Shown here piece by piece: positions 56,203 through 64,000 of a DNA stretch of 64,000 nt. Positions within the stretch are counted from its first letter, which is position 1, and each line of letters opens with the position of its first letter. Position numbers and translations under genes: made by a program. Below the pieces are notes generated by a model. It made no database searches, was not told the DNA's origin, and saw nothing but the letters and a program-made list of their open reading frames with translations. Location of the stretch: contig VGDM01000001.1 of the NCBI GenBank assembly GCA_016869715.1, forward strand, positions 1 to 64,000, written 5' to 3'. Origin of the DNA: Alphaproteobacteria bacterium (lineage in GTDB: Bacteria; Pseudomonadota; Alphaproteobacteria; Acetobacterales; Acetobacteraceae).

Positions 56203-57162
56203 ATGTCCGATTTGCCGCGTCAGATAGATATCGCCGAAGAAGGCCCGCGTGAGGGTTTTCAGATCGAAAAACACCCCATCGCCAGCGCTGACAAGATCGC
56301 GCTGATTGATGCGCTTTCTGCAACCGGCCTCAGGCATATTCAGGTGGCGTCCTTTGTCTCACCCGAGCTGGTGCCGGGCTGGGCCGATGCGGAAGCAGTG
56401 GTCGCGGGCTTCACGCCCAATCCCGAGATTCACTACACTGCGCTCTGGTTCAATGCTGCCGGCCTGGATCGCGCGCTGGCCTTCAAGGATCGGCTGCATC
56501 TTTTCGGGTCCATCAGCCTTGCCGCGTCCGAGGCATTTTCGCTCAAGAATCTGAATCGCGACCGTGCCGGGCAGATTGAGGCCATGCGCAAGCAAACCGC
56601 CGCACATATCGCCGCCGGCGTGCCGGTGACGCGCATTGGGCTGCAAGCGGCCTTTGGCTGCAATTACGTCGGAGATGTTGCGCCCGCGCGAGTGATGGCA
56701 GCAGTGGAAGATGGCTTGGCGATTGCAAGCGAAGCCGGTGTCACCACTCGGGATTTGACACTGGCCGATACCATGGGTTGGGCCAATCCGCACCAGATCG
56801 AAACCGTGATTGGCGAAGTGCGCAATCGCTGGCCGGAATTGCGGCTTGCGCTGCATTTGCATGACACACGTGGGCTTGGCATCGCCAATGCCATGGCGGG
56901 GCTGCGCATGGGTGTGATGCGTTTTGATGCCGCAGTGGGCGGCTTTGGCGGTTGCCCCTTCGCCGGCCAGCCAGGCGCGCCTGGCAATATCGCGACCGAA
57001 GAATTGGCGCTGCTCTGTGCCGAGCTTGGCATTGCAACCGGCATTGACCTGGAAGCGCTGGTGGAAGCGGGCCGGCTTGCGGAGCGCATTCTGGATCGGC
57101 GCCTGCCGAGTGCTGTGCTGCGTGGCGGGACTCTGGCGCGGTTTCGCGCACGGGCAGCGTAA
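56203..57162 (+). CDS. Hydroxymethylglutaryl-CoA lyase family protein
   Basis: A 319-residue TIM-barrel lyase that cleaves HMG-CoA to acetoacetate and acetyl-CoA, as at the end of leucine or isoprenoid catabolism. 'IAEEGPREGFQIE' carries the catalytic Arg, 'HLHDTRGLGIAN' the metal histidines, and 'GGFGGCPFAGQPGAPGN' the mobile-loop Cys. It is intact although its neighbours on both sides are broken. Convergent with the acyl-CoA catabolic operon, with which it could share a pathway. Confidence 0.92.
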   Translation: MSDLPRQIDIAEEGPREGFQIEKHPIASADKIALIDALSATGLRHIQVASFVSPELVPGWADAEAVVAGFTPNPEIHYTALWFNAAGLDRALAFKDRLHLFGSISLAASEAFSLKNLNRDRAGQIEAMRKQTAAHIAAGVPVTRIGLQAAFGCNYVGDVAPARVMAAVEDGLAIASEAGVTTRDLTLADTMGWANPHQIETVIGEVRNRWPELRLALHLHDTRGLGIANAMAGLRMGVMRFDAAVGGFGGCPFAGQPGAPGNIATEELALLCAELGIATGIDLEALVEAGRLAERILDRRLPSAVLRGGTLARFRARAA

Positions 57163-57212
57163 CTATTGTTGGCTTCGCGAATATATTTCGGGAAATTAAG
57201 GGAGACGATGGG

Positions 57213-57362
57213 ATGTTTAGCGTGGAGTTTATCCTGGAAGACCTGCAAATGCCGCGGGCCATCTTTTGGGAAAGGACTCAGGCGGTTTTGCAGCAACTAT
57301 CCTCTATCGGCCAACCCCGCATCCATTTGCCTGGTGAGGACATTGCAATGGAGATCAATTGA
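57213..57362 (+). CDS. Possible 49-residue small protein
   Basis: ATG 57213 to TGA 57362 with AGGGAG about nine bases upstream. The peptide begins 'MFSVEFILEDLQMPRAIFWE' and is amphipathic without a signal. Codon use is ordinary for the window. It lies between HMG-CoA lyase and the truncated stress protein, in a segment that may be a rearrangement junction, so it could be a fragment of a lost gene. Confidence 0.25.
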   Translation: MFSVEFILEDLQMPRAIFWERTQAVLQQLSSIGQPRIHLPGEDIAMEIN

Positions 57363-57388
57363 CCACGATACGCCCCTATGGCCTCCAT

Positions 57389-57592
57389 TCATACTCGTGG
57401 CCTAGCCCATTCGGCAATCACCGCGCCGCCGTTACCGCCATCAGCCATCGCCACGATCGGGATTGCGACATCAACCACCTGCAACGCGGTCAGATGCGCC
57501 CCATGCTGGCGCCCCAGCGACGCCGCGATATCAAGCCGGGCCTCTGCACGCGGTGATTGATCCAAATGGACGAGAATTTCAGAGAGCTTCAT
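57389..57592 (-). pseudogene. Universal stress protein, N-terminal fragment
   Basis: The 67 residues 'MKLSEILVHLDQSP'...'LDIAASLGRQHGAHLTALQVVDVAIPIVAMADGG' match the first strand, helix and second strand of UspA-fold proteins (normally 140-280 residues). Similarity stops at about residue 60 and the frame ends seven codons later in TGA; no continuation is found in any frame downstream, so the C-terminal part was deleted. A perfect FNR box lies about 60 bases upstream of its ATG. Confidence 0.7.
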
Positions 57593-57648
57593 CTCAGTCT
57601 TCTACCGACGAACGGGGTTTGATCAGCCCAAGCAGTACCGCGATAAAT

Positions 57649-57662
57649 TGATCAATATCAAT
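57649..57662. promoter_or_regulatory. Perfect FNR/FixK box upstream of truncated usp
   Basis: TTGAT-CAAT-ATCAA is an exact match to the FNR/FixK consensus TTGAT-N4-ATCAA. Its centre is about 63 bases upstream of the usp ATG on the minus strand, a usual activator position once a leader is allowed for. It is the only perfect match I found in the window. It implies microoxic control of the usp gene before it was truncated. Confidence 0.7.
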
Positions 57663-57673
57663 TTCGGGGTGGG

Positions 57674-58180
57674 CTATTCTTCCTCCGGGCGCTTCCAGGT
57701 GATGAAACAGCCGACATCCCCTGGCATGCCACCGGGCCAATCAAGAATTTGCATCTCTATCTGGAAGCCGCGCGGCGCCAATTCGCGTTCAAAGAAGTTA
57801 TAAGCGCGCTTTAGAAAGCCGCTCAGTCTTTCACGTCAGGCGGGGTCATGGCTGGTGATAGAGCGCCCCTGATCCGGCAACCATTCGGACGGGAAGCGCA
57901 TCACCATCGCCTCCCTTTCCCCGGCATCCACTACGCGGCACACAAGGGTTGCAATCCGATCCAGCGTATCGGGGGCCACTTCACGCGCTTCAAAGGCTTC
58001 GCGTAGCTTTTCCTGTCCTGCGCGCCGCGTCGCAGCCTCGGCACGATCAGTGGCCTCAGCAGCGCGTTTCTTGCCGTCAAAATAATCCAAAATAGATTGG
58101 GCGCTGAATTTGTCGGCAGATAAGGTCATAGTCGCGGCCCTTCTTCCTGAAGGGGCTTCTTGTTCCTCAGCTCTGAACAT
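57674..58180 (-). pseudogene. Hypothetical protein interrupted by one in-frame TGA
   Basis: The upstream part (to 57836) encodes a charged helical protein including 'LSADKFSAQSILDYFDGKKRAAEATDRAEAATRR'. After TGA at 57836-57838 the same frame continues 'RERLSGFLKRAYNFFERELAPRGF' and on to 'CFITWKRPEEE' and TAG at 57674-57676, which reads as normal coding sequence and probably followed a Trp or Arg codon. Start may be 58180 or 58129. Family not recognised. It lies directly upstream of the FNR box and usp fragment. Confidence 0.6.
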
Positions 58181-58202
58181 TTTTCTTTCTCATATCATAT
58201 TT

Positions 58203-59006
58203 TCACCGTCCCTCAAAGCTTGGTGCGCGTTTTTCTAGCATGGCATCCACTGCTTCGCGATGATCCCGCGTGCCATGCGCCAGCGCCTGATAGGCCGCCG
58301 ACATTTCAAGCAACGTTGAGAGCCGCGTGTGCTGGCTTTCCCGCAGCAGACGCTTGGTCAGCCGCACCGCTTGCGGCGGATTGGTCGCTATTTTCGCCGC
58401 AATGGCGCACGCCGCATTCAACAGGGCTTCCGGCGCCACTATTTTTGAGACTAAGCCACAGGCCAGAGCCTCCGCCGGGCCAATGGTTTCACCGGTGAGT
58501 GACAATTCCAAAGCCTTCGACATGCCGACCACCTTTGGCAGCAAATAGGCGCCACCATCACCAGGCACGATGCCGACCTTGACGAAGCTTTCGGCAAACA
58601 AGGCCTTCTCACTGGCAAGGCGAATATCGCACATCAGGGCAAGGTCTAGCCCCGCACCAATCGCCGGCCCATTCACCGCCGCAATCGTTGGAATATCTAA
58701 TTCATAAAGTGCGAGCGGTATCAATTGAATGCCACGACGATAGGATTCACGAATTTCCACCCCCGTTCCGCCGCCGGTGATCCCAGTCTTGTCGCGCATA
58801 CCTTTCAGATCACCGCCGGCGCAAAAGGCGGAACCCGCACCGGTCACGATCACGCAGCGCACGCTATCATCACGCGACAGGGTTCGGCAGGCGGCTTCAA
58901 CTTCCTCACACTCCGCACGGGTTGAAATCGCGTTGCGCTTTTCAGGCCGGTTGAGCGTGAGAATGATGATGCCGCCTTCACGTTTGATATTCAGAAATGG
59001 GGTCAT
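58203..59006 (-). CDS. Enoyl-CoA hydratase/isomerase family protein
   Basis: A 267-residue crotonase-fold enzyme. 'GAGSAFCAGGDLKGM' (about 60-74) and 'AAVNGPAIGAGLDLALMCDIRLASE' (about 106-130) form the oxyanion hole and CoA site; a catalytic Glu is expected in 'VGIVPGDGGAYLLPKVVG' although Asp occupies the usual place, a frequent variation. ATG 59006 has GAGGAGG upstream and overlaps the stop of the acyl-CoA dehydrogenase gene. Hydrates an unsaturated acyl-CoA. Last gene of the catabolic operon. Confidence 0.9.
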   Translation of the reverse strand: MTPFLNIKREGGIIILTLNRPEKRNAISTRAECEEVEAACRTLSRDDSVRCVIVTGAGSAFCAGGDLKGMRDKTGITGGGTGVEIRESYRRGIQLIPLALYELDIPTIAAVNGPAIGAGLDLALMCDIRLASEKALFAESFVKVGIVPGDGGAYLLPKVVGMSKALELSLTGETIGPAEALACGLVSKIVAPEALLNAACAIAAKIATNPPQAVRLTKRLLRESQHTRLSTLLEMSAAYQALAHGTRDHREAVDAMLEKRAPSFEGR

Positions 59007-60013
59007 GGGGCGATTTCCTCCTCGCGCGCGGTGATGAAGGGCCAAAGCGCACCAGGTAGTGCTTGTGCTTCCTGCCCGATACGCTTGGCCCAAAAGGCTT
59101 CGCTGCCACCTTCTTCACGCCAAGCCCAAAGCCTGCGCGTGAAATGATGCAGCTGATGTTCTTCCGTAATGCCCATGGCGGCAAAAACCTGATGCGCGAT
59201 GGCGGCGCTGCGCGTGGCGGCCTCACCCACCGTGATTTTGGCACAGCCGATTTCAAACGCTGCTGCCGCCAATCCGCGCCGATCCACCGCACGCGCGGCT
59301 GCTGCGGCGGCGACAGAAGCGGCGGAAGTTTCCGCGGCAAAAACCGCGAGTTGCTGTTGTACCGCCTGAAAGCGCCCGATCGGTCGGCCGAATTGTTTGC
59401 GCGTATTGGCGTGATCCACCGCCAAGGCCAGCGCTGCCTGCATCGCACCCGCAATCTGCGCCGAGCGCATCAGCGCGGTGCAGAGCAAGCCCGCTTCCGC
59501 GCCCCAGCCATTGGGCAACGCCGCTTCCGCGATAGGTGCGCTGATGACGCGCACGCGATCCCGCGGCTCATGGCCGATATTGTCTGCCTTGTCCCAGTTG
59601 AGCGCTGGCGCTGGATAAAGCGCAATGCGGGCGCCATCCAGCAGTGCGACATGGTCCGCATGGCGCCCCCAGGGGATGGCGCCATTGTGCGCGCCGAAAC
59701 TCAACGCGCCTTCAGGCGGCGTGATGCCTGCCGCTGCCAGCAAGGCGCTGCCGAAAATGCTCTCCGCCAGCGGCACCGGCGCGGCGTGACACCCCAGCAC
59801 TTCCAGCAAGGGCGCGACATCCGCAAAGCCAAGGCCAACACCGCCCCCATCCTCCGGCACAAGCGCGCCATTCAGGCCAAGTGCCGCCATGGCATCCCAG
59901 GTGGCAGCGGGCCAGTCCCCGGCTTCAACCGCGCGCAGCACCGCAACATCCGCCGCATCCGTCAGCGCGCGATCCGCCTGTTCGGCGAGTTCGGTTGCAA
60001 TGTCGTTTGCCAT
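59003..60013 (-). CDS. Acyl-CoA dehydrogenase, short partner subunit
   Basis: A 336-residue acyl-CoA dehydrogenase-fold protein. The N-terminal helical part is 'DAMAALGLNGALVPEDGGGVGLGFADVAPLLEVLG'; the C-terminal part includes 'HANTRKQFGRPIGRFQAVQQQLA' (FAD site) and 'HQVFAAMGITEEHQLHHFTRRLWAW'. The central beta domain is reduced, and no catalytic Glu is apparent. It lies one base after a longer dehydrogenase gene. Such unequal neighbours often form heteromeric enzymes acting on bulky acyl-CoAs. Confidence 0.85.
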   Translation of the reverse strand: MANDIATELAEQADRALTDAADVAVLRAVEAGDWPAATWDAMAALGLNGALVPEDGGGVGLGFADVAPLLEVLGCHAAPVPLAESIFGSALLAAAGITPPEGALSFGAHNGAIPWGRHADHVALLDGARIALYPAPALNWDKADNIGHEPRDRVRVISAPIAEAALPNGWGAEAGLLCTALMRSAQIAGAMQAALALAVDHANTRKQFGRPIGRFQAVQQQLAVFAAETSAASVAAAAAARAVDRRGLAAAAFEIGCAKITVGEAATRSAAIAHQVFAAMGITEEHQLHHFTRRLWAWREEGGSEAFWAKRIGQEAQALPGALWPFITAREEEIAP

Positions 60014-60014
60014 G

Positions 60015-61154
60015 TCAGCGCAACCCCAATTCGCGTGCGATAATGCCGCGCATGATTTCGCGCGTGCCGCCGCGCAAGGAGAAAGTCGGCACAATTTGCG
60101 TCAGATAGGCATGCATGCGGCGCATATCCTCTGGCATAACCTCGGTCGCGATCAGGTCGCGCACCACATTTGGCAAGGCCTGTTCGAAATCATTGCCCAA
60201 ATCCTTGACCAATGCTGCCTGTCGTACGGGATCCTGCCCATCTTCCAACATGCCGGCCACCGCAACCGACATATTGCGCAAAGCCCAAAGCCGCGCGACC
60301 TGCCGGCCGAGTGCGGGTGCAGCGGCGCCATCCTGTTTCAGCGTCACCATCGCCGCTTCCAACAGGGGATGCGACGACAAATACCGATCCGGCCCGCTGC
60401 GTTCAAACGCCAATTCACTCGTTGCCTGCGCCCAACCCGCGCCTTCCTGACCGACCAGCGCATCTTCCGGCAGCATCACATCATCAAAAGTGATTTCATT
60501 GAAACCCTTCTCACCTACCAGATCACGGATCGGGCGGATATGCACGCCAGGCGCGCGCAGATTCACCAGCACTTGCGACAGCCCGATATGCCGTGCACCG
60601 CCTTCCGGCGCCGGGGAGGTGCGCACCAGCGCAATCATCCAATCACAAAGATGCCCGAAGGTCGTCCAAATCTTGCGGCCATTCAGCCTCCAACCGCCAT
60701 CCACCTTTTCTGCCTTGGTGCGGAGCGATGCCAGATCACTGCCCGAATCAGGTTCAGACAAGCCGATGCAAAACGCATATTCGCCACTCGCGATGCGCGG
60801 TAGGAAATGGCGCTTCTGTTCTCGCGTGCCAAGCCGCAAAATCAATGGGCCGGATTGCCGATCCCCAATCCAATGGGCGCCCACCGGCGCACCGGCAGCG
60901 AGCATTTCTTCTAACACGATATTGCGTTCCAGAAAGCTTTTCTCGTCACCACCAAATTCGCGCGGCCAGCACATGCCGATCCAGCCCTTGGCGCCGACAG
61001 TGCGCGTGAAATCACGGTCAAACCCCATCCAGGATCGGGCACGGATTTCGGGCGTGAAAGTCTCCGCGTGTTCCGCAAGAAACACACGCACTTCCGCACG
61101 TAGCGCCGCCGCCCCATCCGGCGCATCGCGCAAATCAAAACGCAGCCCAGTCAT
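60015..61154 (-). CDS. Acyl-CoA dehydrogenase, long partner subunit
   Basis: A 379-residue flavoprotein. 'GIGLSEPDSGSDL'-type sequence 'CIGLSEPDSGSDLASLRTKAEKVDGGWRLNGRKIWTTFGHLCDW' binds FAD and substrate; 'LAFERSGPDR' near residue 250 carries the probable catalytic Glu. The C-terminus 'FSLRGGTREIMRGIIARELGL' is canonical. It oxidises acyl-CoA to enoyl-CoA for the hydratase encoded downstream. It starts 12 bases after the CaiB gene stop. Confidence 0.92.
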   Translation of the reverse strand: MTGLRFDLRDAPDGAAALRAEVRVFLAEHAETFTPEIRARSWMGFDRDFTRTVGAKGWIGMCWPREFGGDEKSFLERNIVLEEMLAAGAPVGAHWIGDRQSGPLILRLGTREQKRHFLPRIASGEYAFCIGLSEPDSGSDLASLRTKAEKVDGGWRLNGRKIWTTFGHLCDWMIALVRTSPAPEGGARHIGLSQVLVNLRAPGVHIRPIRDLVGEKGFNEITFDDVMLPEDALVGQEGAGWAQATSELAFERSGPDRYLSSHPLLEAAMVTLKQDGAAAPALGRQVARLWALRNMSVAVAGMLEDGQDPVRQAALVKDLGNDFEQALPNVVRDLIATEVMPEDMRRMHAYLTQIVPTFSLRGGTREIMRGIIARELGLR

Positions 61155-61166
61155 GGCGTAGCCCCC

Positions 61167-62393
61167 TTACAATACGCCGGCGGCACGCGCCGCGGCAATT
61201 TCTTCTGTTGACATCTCGGCGAATTCGCGTAGTACCGCATCCGTATGCTCGCCGGGCGCTGGGATACCGTAGCGATAGGTCACCGGCGTCGCAGCAAGAT
61301 GGAGCGGTGAAGCCGGCACGCGCACACACCCACCGGCATGATGCGGTACCTCCACAATCAGCCCACGCGCCTTGGTATGCGGATCAGCTTCCACATCAGC
61401 CGCCGTATTGATGGGGCCAGAGGTAATTTTGGCATTCTCCAAAATCGCCAACCATTCCGCCCTTGGCTTTTGCCGCAGCACATCATGCATCATGCCAAGT
61501 AGCAGGTCGCGATTGGCGGCACGATCACGTGCGCGCCGGAAGCGTTCCTCCTCGGCCCATTCGGCATGGCCCAACGCGGCCGCCAGCCGAACAAACTCGC
61601 GGTCATTCAAAACGCCGATGACGAATTTCGCGTCCGAGCCCTGGAACACGCCATAAGGCACCGCCACTACCGCATCATTGCCGGTGCGCTGCATCAGCTG
61701 GCCAGCATTGAGCCAGGATGCCATCGGTGCCTGCATCAATGACACCATGGTTTCGTAGAGGGAGACTTCGCAATATTGCCCTGCGCCCGTCTGGTCGCGG
61801 TGGCGAAGTGCGGCAAGGATCGAAACAGTCGCCGCAAAGCCCGTGAACATATCTGCAACCGGCACACCGACGCGCTGTGGCCCACCACCTGGTTTGCCAT
61901 CAGCCTCACCGGTCACTTCCATCAGGCCGGCCATGGCTTGCGCCACGAAATCATAGCCGGAACGATGCGCGTAAGGCCCGTCCTGACCAAAACCAGTCAC
62001 GGAACAATAGATCAGCCGCGGATTGATCGGGCGCAAATCTTCATAGCCCAGGCCATAGCGCGCGAGTGTGCCGGTACGGAAATTCTCAATCAGCACATCC
62101 GCCTTCGCCACAATGCGCTTCAGAATGGCGGCACCATTGGTTTGCGTGAAATCCAGGCTCAGCGAGCGCTTATTCCTATTAAGCGAAACGAAATAGGTAC
62201 TGTCGTCACTGTTGGCAACGAAAGGCGGGCCAAGCGCGCGCAGATCATCGCCATTGCCCTGGCGTTCCAGCTTGACGATTTCCGCCCCCAGATCGCCCAG
62301 CATTTGCGCGCAAAGCGGGCCCGCCACCACGCGGGTCAGGTCAATCACCCGTAGGCCCGTGAGCGCGCTGGGTTTGGGGAGTTCTGTCATCAT
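61167..62393 (-). CDS. CaiB/BaiF-type CoA transferase (family III)
   Basis: A 408-residue CoA transferase. 'LTRVVAGPLCAQMLGDLGAEIVKLERQGNGDDLR' is the N-terminal CoA-binding signature, 'RNKRSLSLDFTQTNG' follows, and 'SVTGFGQDGPYAHRSGYDFVAQAMAGLMEVTG' contains the catalytic Asp (in 'GYDFV'). It moves CoA between carboxylic acids without ATP. Together with the adjacent acyl-CoA synthetase gene it gives two ways to activate an acid for the downstream dehydrogenases. Three bases after the ligase stop. Confidence 0.94.
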   Translation of the reverse strand: MMTELPKPSALTGLRVIDLTRVVAGPLCAQMLGDLGAEIVKLERQGNGDDLRALGPPFVANSDDSTYFVSLNRNKRSLSLDFTQTNGAAILKRIVAKADVLIENFRTGTLARYGLGYEDLRPINPRLIYCSVTGFGQDGPYAHRSGYDFVAQAMAGLMEVTGEADGKPGGGPQRVGVPVADMFTGFAATVSILAALRHRDQTGAGQYCEVSLYETMVSLMQAPMASWLNAGQLMQRTGNDAVVAVPYGVFQGSDAKFVIGVLNDREFVRLAAALGHAEWAEEERFRRARDRAANRDLLLGMMHDVLRQKPRAEWLAILENAKITSGPINTAADVEADPHTKARGLIVEVPHHAGGCVRVPASPLHLAATPVTYRYGIPAPGEHTDAVLREFAEMSTEEIAAARAAGVL

Positions 62394-62396
62394 ACT

Positions 62397-64000
62397 TCAG
62401 CCACCGCGCACCCGGGCGCGCAATTCGAATTTCTGGATCTTGCCCGTGGCGGTTTTTGGCAAGGGACCGAAGGTAATGTGGCGCGGCACCTTGAAGCCCG
62501 CCAGATTGGCGCGGCAGAAGGCCACGATGCCATCACGATTCTCTGCCGCCCCCGGCTTCAACGTAATGAAGGCATGCGGCACCTCGCCCCATTTTTCATC
62601 CGGATGCGCCACCACGGCGGCTTCCATCACATCCGGATGCCGATAGAGCGCTTCTTCTACTTCCAGGCTGCCGATATTTTCTCCGCCCGAAATCACAATA
62701 TCCTTGGCGCGATCCTTTACCTCAATATAGCCGTCCGGATGCAGCACACCCAGATCACCGGTGCGGAACCAGCCATCCACGAAAACCGCTGCATTGGCTT
62801 TGGGATTGCGCAGATAGCCCTTCATCACGGTATTGCCGCGAATGGAAATCTCGCCAATCGTTGCGCCATCGGCGGGTACGCGCGCGCCGCTTTCCGGATC
62901 AATCACGGTCGCTTCTTCCAGCGTCGGCAAAGCCACACCCTGCCGCGCCATGAAGGTGGCTTTCTCCGGCAAGGGCAGATCATGCAAACCGGGCTGCCAG
63001 GCACATAGCAGCGATGGGCCATAGCATTCTGTCAGCCCATAAAGATGCGTGACATCGAAGCCAAGGGTTTCCATCGCCGCGATCACCGGTGATGGCGGTG
63101 CCGCACCGCCGGTTGCAATGCCAACCCGATGCGCGAAGCGGCGGCGCTGGTCTCCCGGCGCATGAATCAGCATGGTCAGCACCACCGGCGCAGCGCAGAG
63201 ATGTGTCACACCAAGTTCGGCAATCAGCGCAAAAATCCGCGCGGGCTCGACACGGCGCAGGCAGACATGGGTACCGCCTTGCAGCGTGACCGCCCAGGTA
63301 TAGGTCCAGCCATTGCAATGAAACATGGGCAGCGTCCAAAGATAGATGCTTTGTGCATTCAACCCGAATGAGAGCGCGTTACCGCAGGCATTCAGATAAG
63401 CGCCGCGATGATGCGCGACCACGCCCTTGGGATCACCCGTGGTGCCCGACGTATAGGAAAGCGAAATCGCGGCCCACTCATCCGTCGGCGGCGTCACGGG
63501 AAAGGCCGGGTCACCGCCCGCGATAAACTCCTCATAGGCAGTCGCTTCAATCACCGCACCGCCTGGGCCTTCCGGGTCATCAATGATGAGGATGCGCGGC
63601 GGGTTTGTCAGATCCCCCAAAACGGTATTCACCAGCACGGCAAATTCACGGTCCAGCAGCAATATCTTCGCGCCGCAATGGTCCAGAATGAAGCAGACCG
63701 TGGCGGCGTCCAGCCGCGTATTGATTGGGCACAGCACCGCATGCGCCATGGGCACGCCATTATGTGCTTCCAGCATTTCTGGAATATTCGGCAAGAGCGC
63801 GGCCACTACATCGCCCGGTACAATGCCCGCATTGCACAGGGCCGATGCCAGGCGGCGGCTGCGTTCAAAAAACGCGGCATAGGTGATGCGCCGCGCACCA
63901 TAAATAATGGCGATACGCTCGCCCCAAACATGCGCTGCGCGCGGCAGGAAAGAAACCGGCGAAAGCGGCACGTGATTAGCGGCTGTTTTCGGCAGATCGT
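62397..64000 (-). CDS. AMP-forming acyl-CoA synthetase, 5' end beyond the window
   Basis: At least 534 residues of an acyl-CoA ligase. 'SLSYTSGTTGDPKGVVAHHRGAY' (A3), 'HLYGLTECYGPSLLC' (A5), 'GWFRTGDLGVLHPDGYIEVKDRAKDIVISGGENI' (A7-A8) and 'PKTATGKIQKFELR' (A10, catalytic Lys) are all present. A GTG at 63971 could be taken as the start, but the codons before it read 'LPKTAANHVPLSPVSFL', which is normal family sequence, so the gene continues past 64000. Resembles methylmercaptopropionate/medium-chain ligases (DmdB-like). First gene seen of the catabolic operon. Confidence 0.93.
   Translation of the reverse strand, partial: DLPKTAANHVPLSPVSFLPRAAHVWGERIAIIYGARRITYAAFFERSRRLASALCNAGIVPGDVVAALLPNIPEMLEAHNGVPMAHAVLCPINTRLDAATVCFILDHCGAKILLLDREFAVLVNTVLGDLTNPPRILIIDDPEGPGGAVIEATAYEEFIAGGDPAFPVTPPTDEWAAISLSYTSGTTGDPKGVVAHHRGAYLNACGNALSFGLNAQSIYLWTLPMFHCNGWTYTWAVTLQGGTHVCLRRVEPARIFALIAELGVTHLCAAPVVLTMLIHAPGDQRRRFAHRVGIATGGAAPPSPVIAAMETLGFDVTHLYGLTECYGPSLLCAWQPGLHDLPLPEKATFMARQGVALPTLEEATVIDPESGARVPADGATIGEISIRGNTVMKGYLRNPKANAAVFVDGWFRTGDLGVLHPDGYIEVKDRAKDIVISGGENIGSLEVEEALYRHPDVMEAAVVAHPDEKWGEVPHAFITLKPGAAENRDGIVAFCRANLAGFKVPRHITFGPLPKTATGKIQKFELRARVRGG

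Noticed and set aside
27859-58180. Reassigned stop codon or suppressor system explaining the in-frame stops
   Set aside because: All three stop codons appear among the internal stops, and the same three codons end many intact genes here (for example TAA for pheA, TAG for the helicase, TGA for yejF). A single reassignment cannot explain this.
63971-64000. GTG 63971 as the start of the acyl-CoA synthetase
   Set aside because: Upstream codons continue the typical 'ANHVPL' segment of the family, so the start lies outside the window.
1-64000. CRISPR array, insertion sequence or toxin-antitoxin pair
   Set aside because: No regularly spaced repeats, transposase motifs or paired small toxin-like genes were found by eye on either strand.

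Overview
The window is a stretch of a GC-rich alphaproteobacterial chromosome. The gene content (IHF-alpha beside MerR, yceD-rpmF-plsX-fabH, a CBP3-type ubiquinol-cytochrome c chaperone, membrane-anchored cytochrome c, many Bug/TTT and TRAP carboxylate uptake systems, CoA-ester catabolism) fits an aerobic, organic-acid-using member of the Acetobacteraceae, Roseomonas-like; the genus is inference. No CRISPR array, intact insertion sequence or rRNA was seen.

Layout. 1-1258: phage or island remnant with a terminase-small-subunit-like gene, lying against the 3' end of a tRNA-Arg(CCG). 1397-4435: pheA, kdsB, a cytochrome c and hisN. 4484-11504: yejABEF peptide importer followed by a small membrane protein and a GhrA-type reductase. 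11598-15380: an unknown gene, a DEAD-box RNA helicase and a photolyase-like FAD protein. 15471-23534 (minus): a TRAP transporter (dctPQM) overlapping alkA, an orphan Bug receptor, a lactate-permease-like carrier, an MBL hydrolase and an EamA carrier. 23664-28716: PanE-like reductase, a frameshifted DUF2927-like gene, an M20 peptidase, an Asp/Glu-racemase-fold protein without its catalytic cysteines, and a broken YpfJ-type zinc protease. 28870-33737: bamE, CBP3 chaperone, yceD, rpmF, plsX, fabH, ihfA, merR, then tRNA-Pro(GGG). 33987-39123: a peptide-type solute-binding protein and tctCBA. 39199-43086: two divergent, broken chemoreceptor genes. 43141-53622: aroC, acs, an SDR, trypsin-like protease, cobB-type sirtuin, an MFS carrier and a TAXI-TRAP system. 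53630-58180: a decaying microoxic module (beta-CASP MBL exonuclease, FNR-type regulator, truncated universal stress protein, a hypothetical) with FNR-box sequences and an intact HMG-CoA lyase gene inside it. 58203-64000 (minus): an acyl-CoA catabolic operon (acyl-CoA synthetase running off the window, CaiB transferase, two acyl-CoA dehydrogenases, enoyl-CoA hydratase).

The most unusual signal is how genes are broken. Six loci (YpfJ protease, two chemoreceptors, beta-CASP nuclease, FNR regulator, one hypothetical) carry 12 internal stops (5 TAG, 5 TAA, 2 TGA) that are all in frame: reading through them restores full-length, family-like proteins with no indel. Only one locus (DUF2927-like) needs a frame correction, at a run of four Gs. 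One solute-binding protein appears to have ACG where an ATG start is expected. Recent, substitution-driven loss of chemotaxis and oxygen response is the simplest reading. All three stop codons are also used normally here, so a changed genetic code is unlikely.

Other items worth attention: a photolyase-like protein with its FAD domain first, a hairpin cluster between dctP and dctQ, acs close to a deacylase of CobB type, and adjacent unequal acyl-CoA dehydrogenases that resemble heteromeric pairs.
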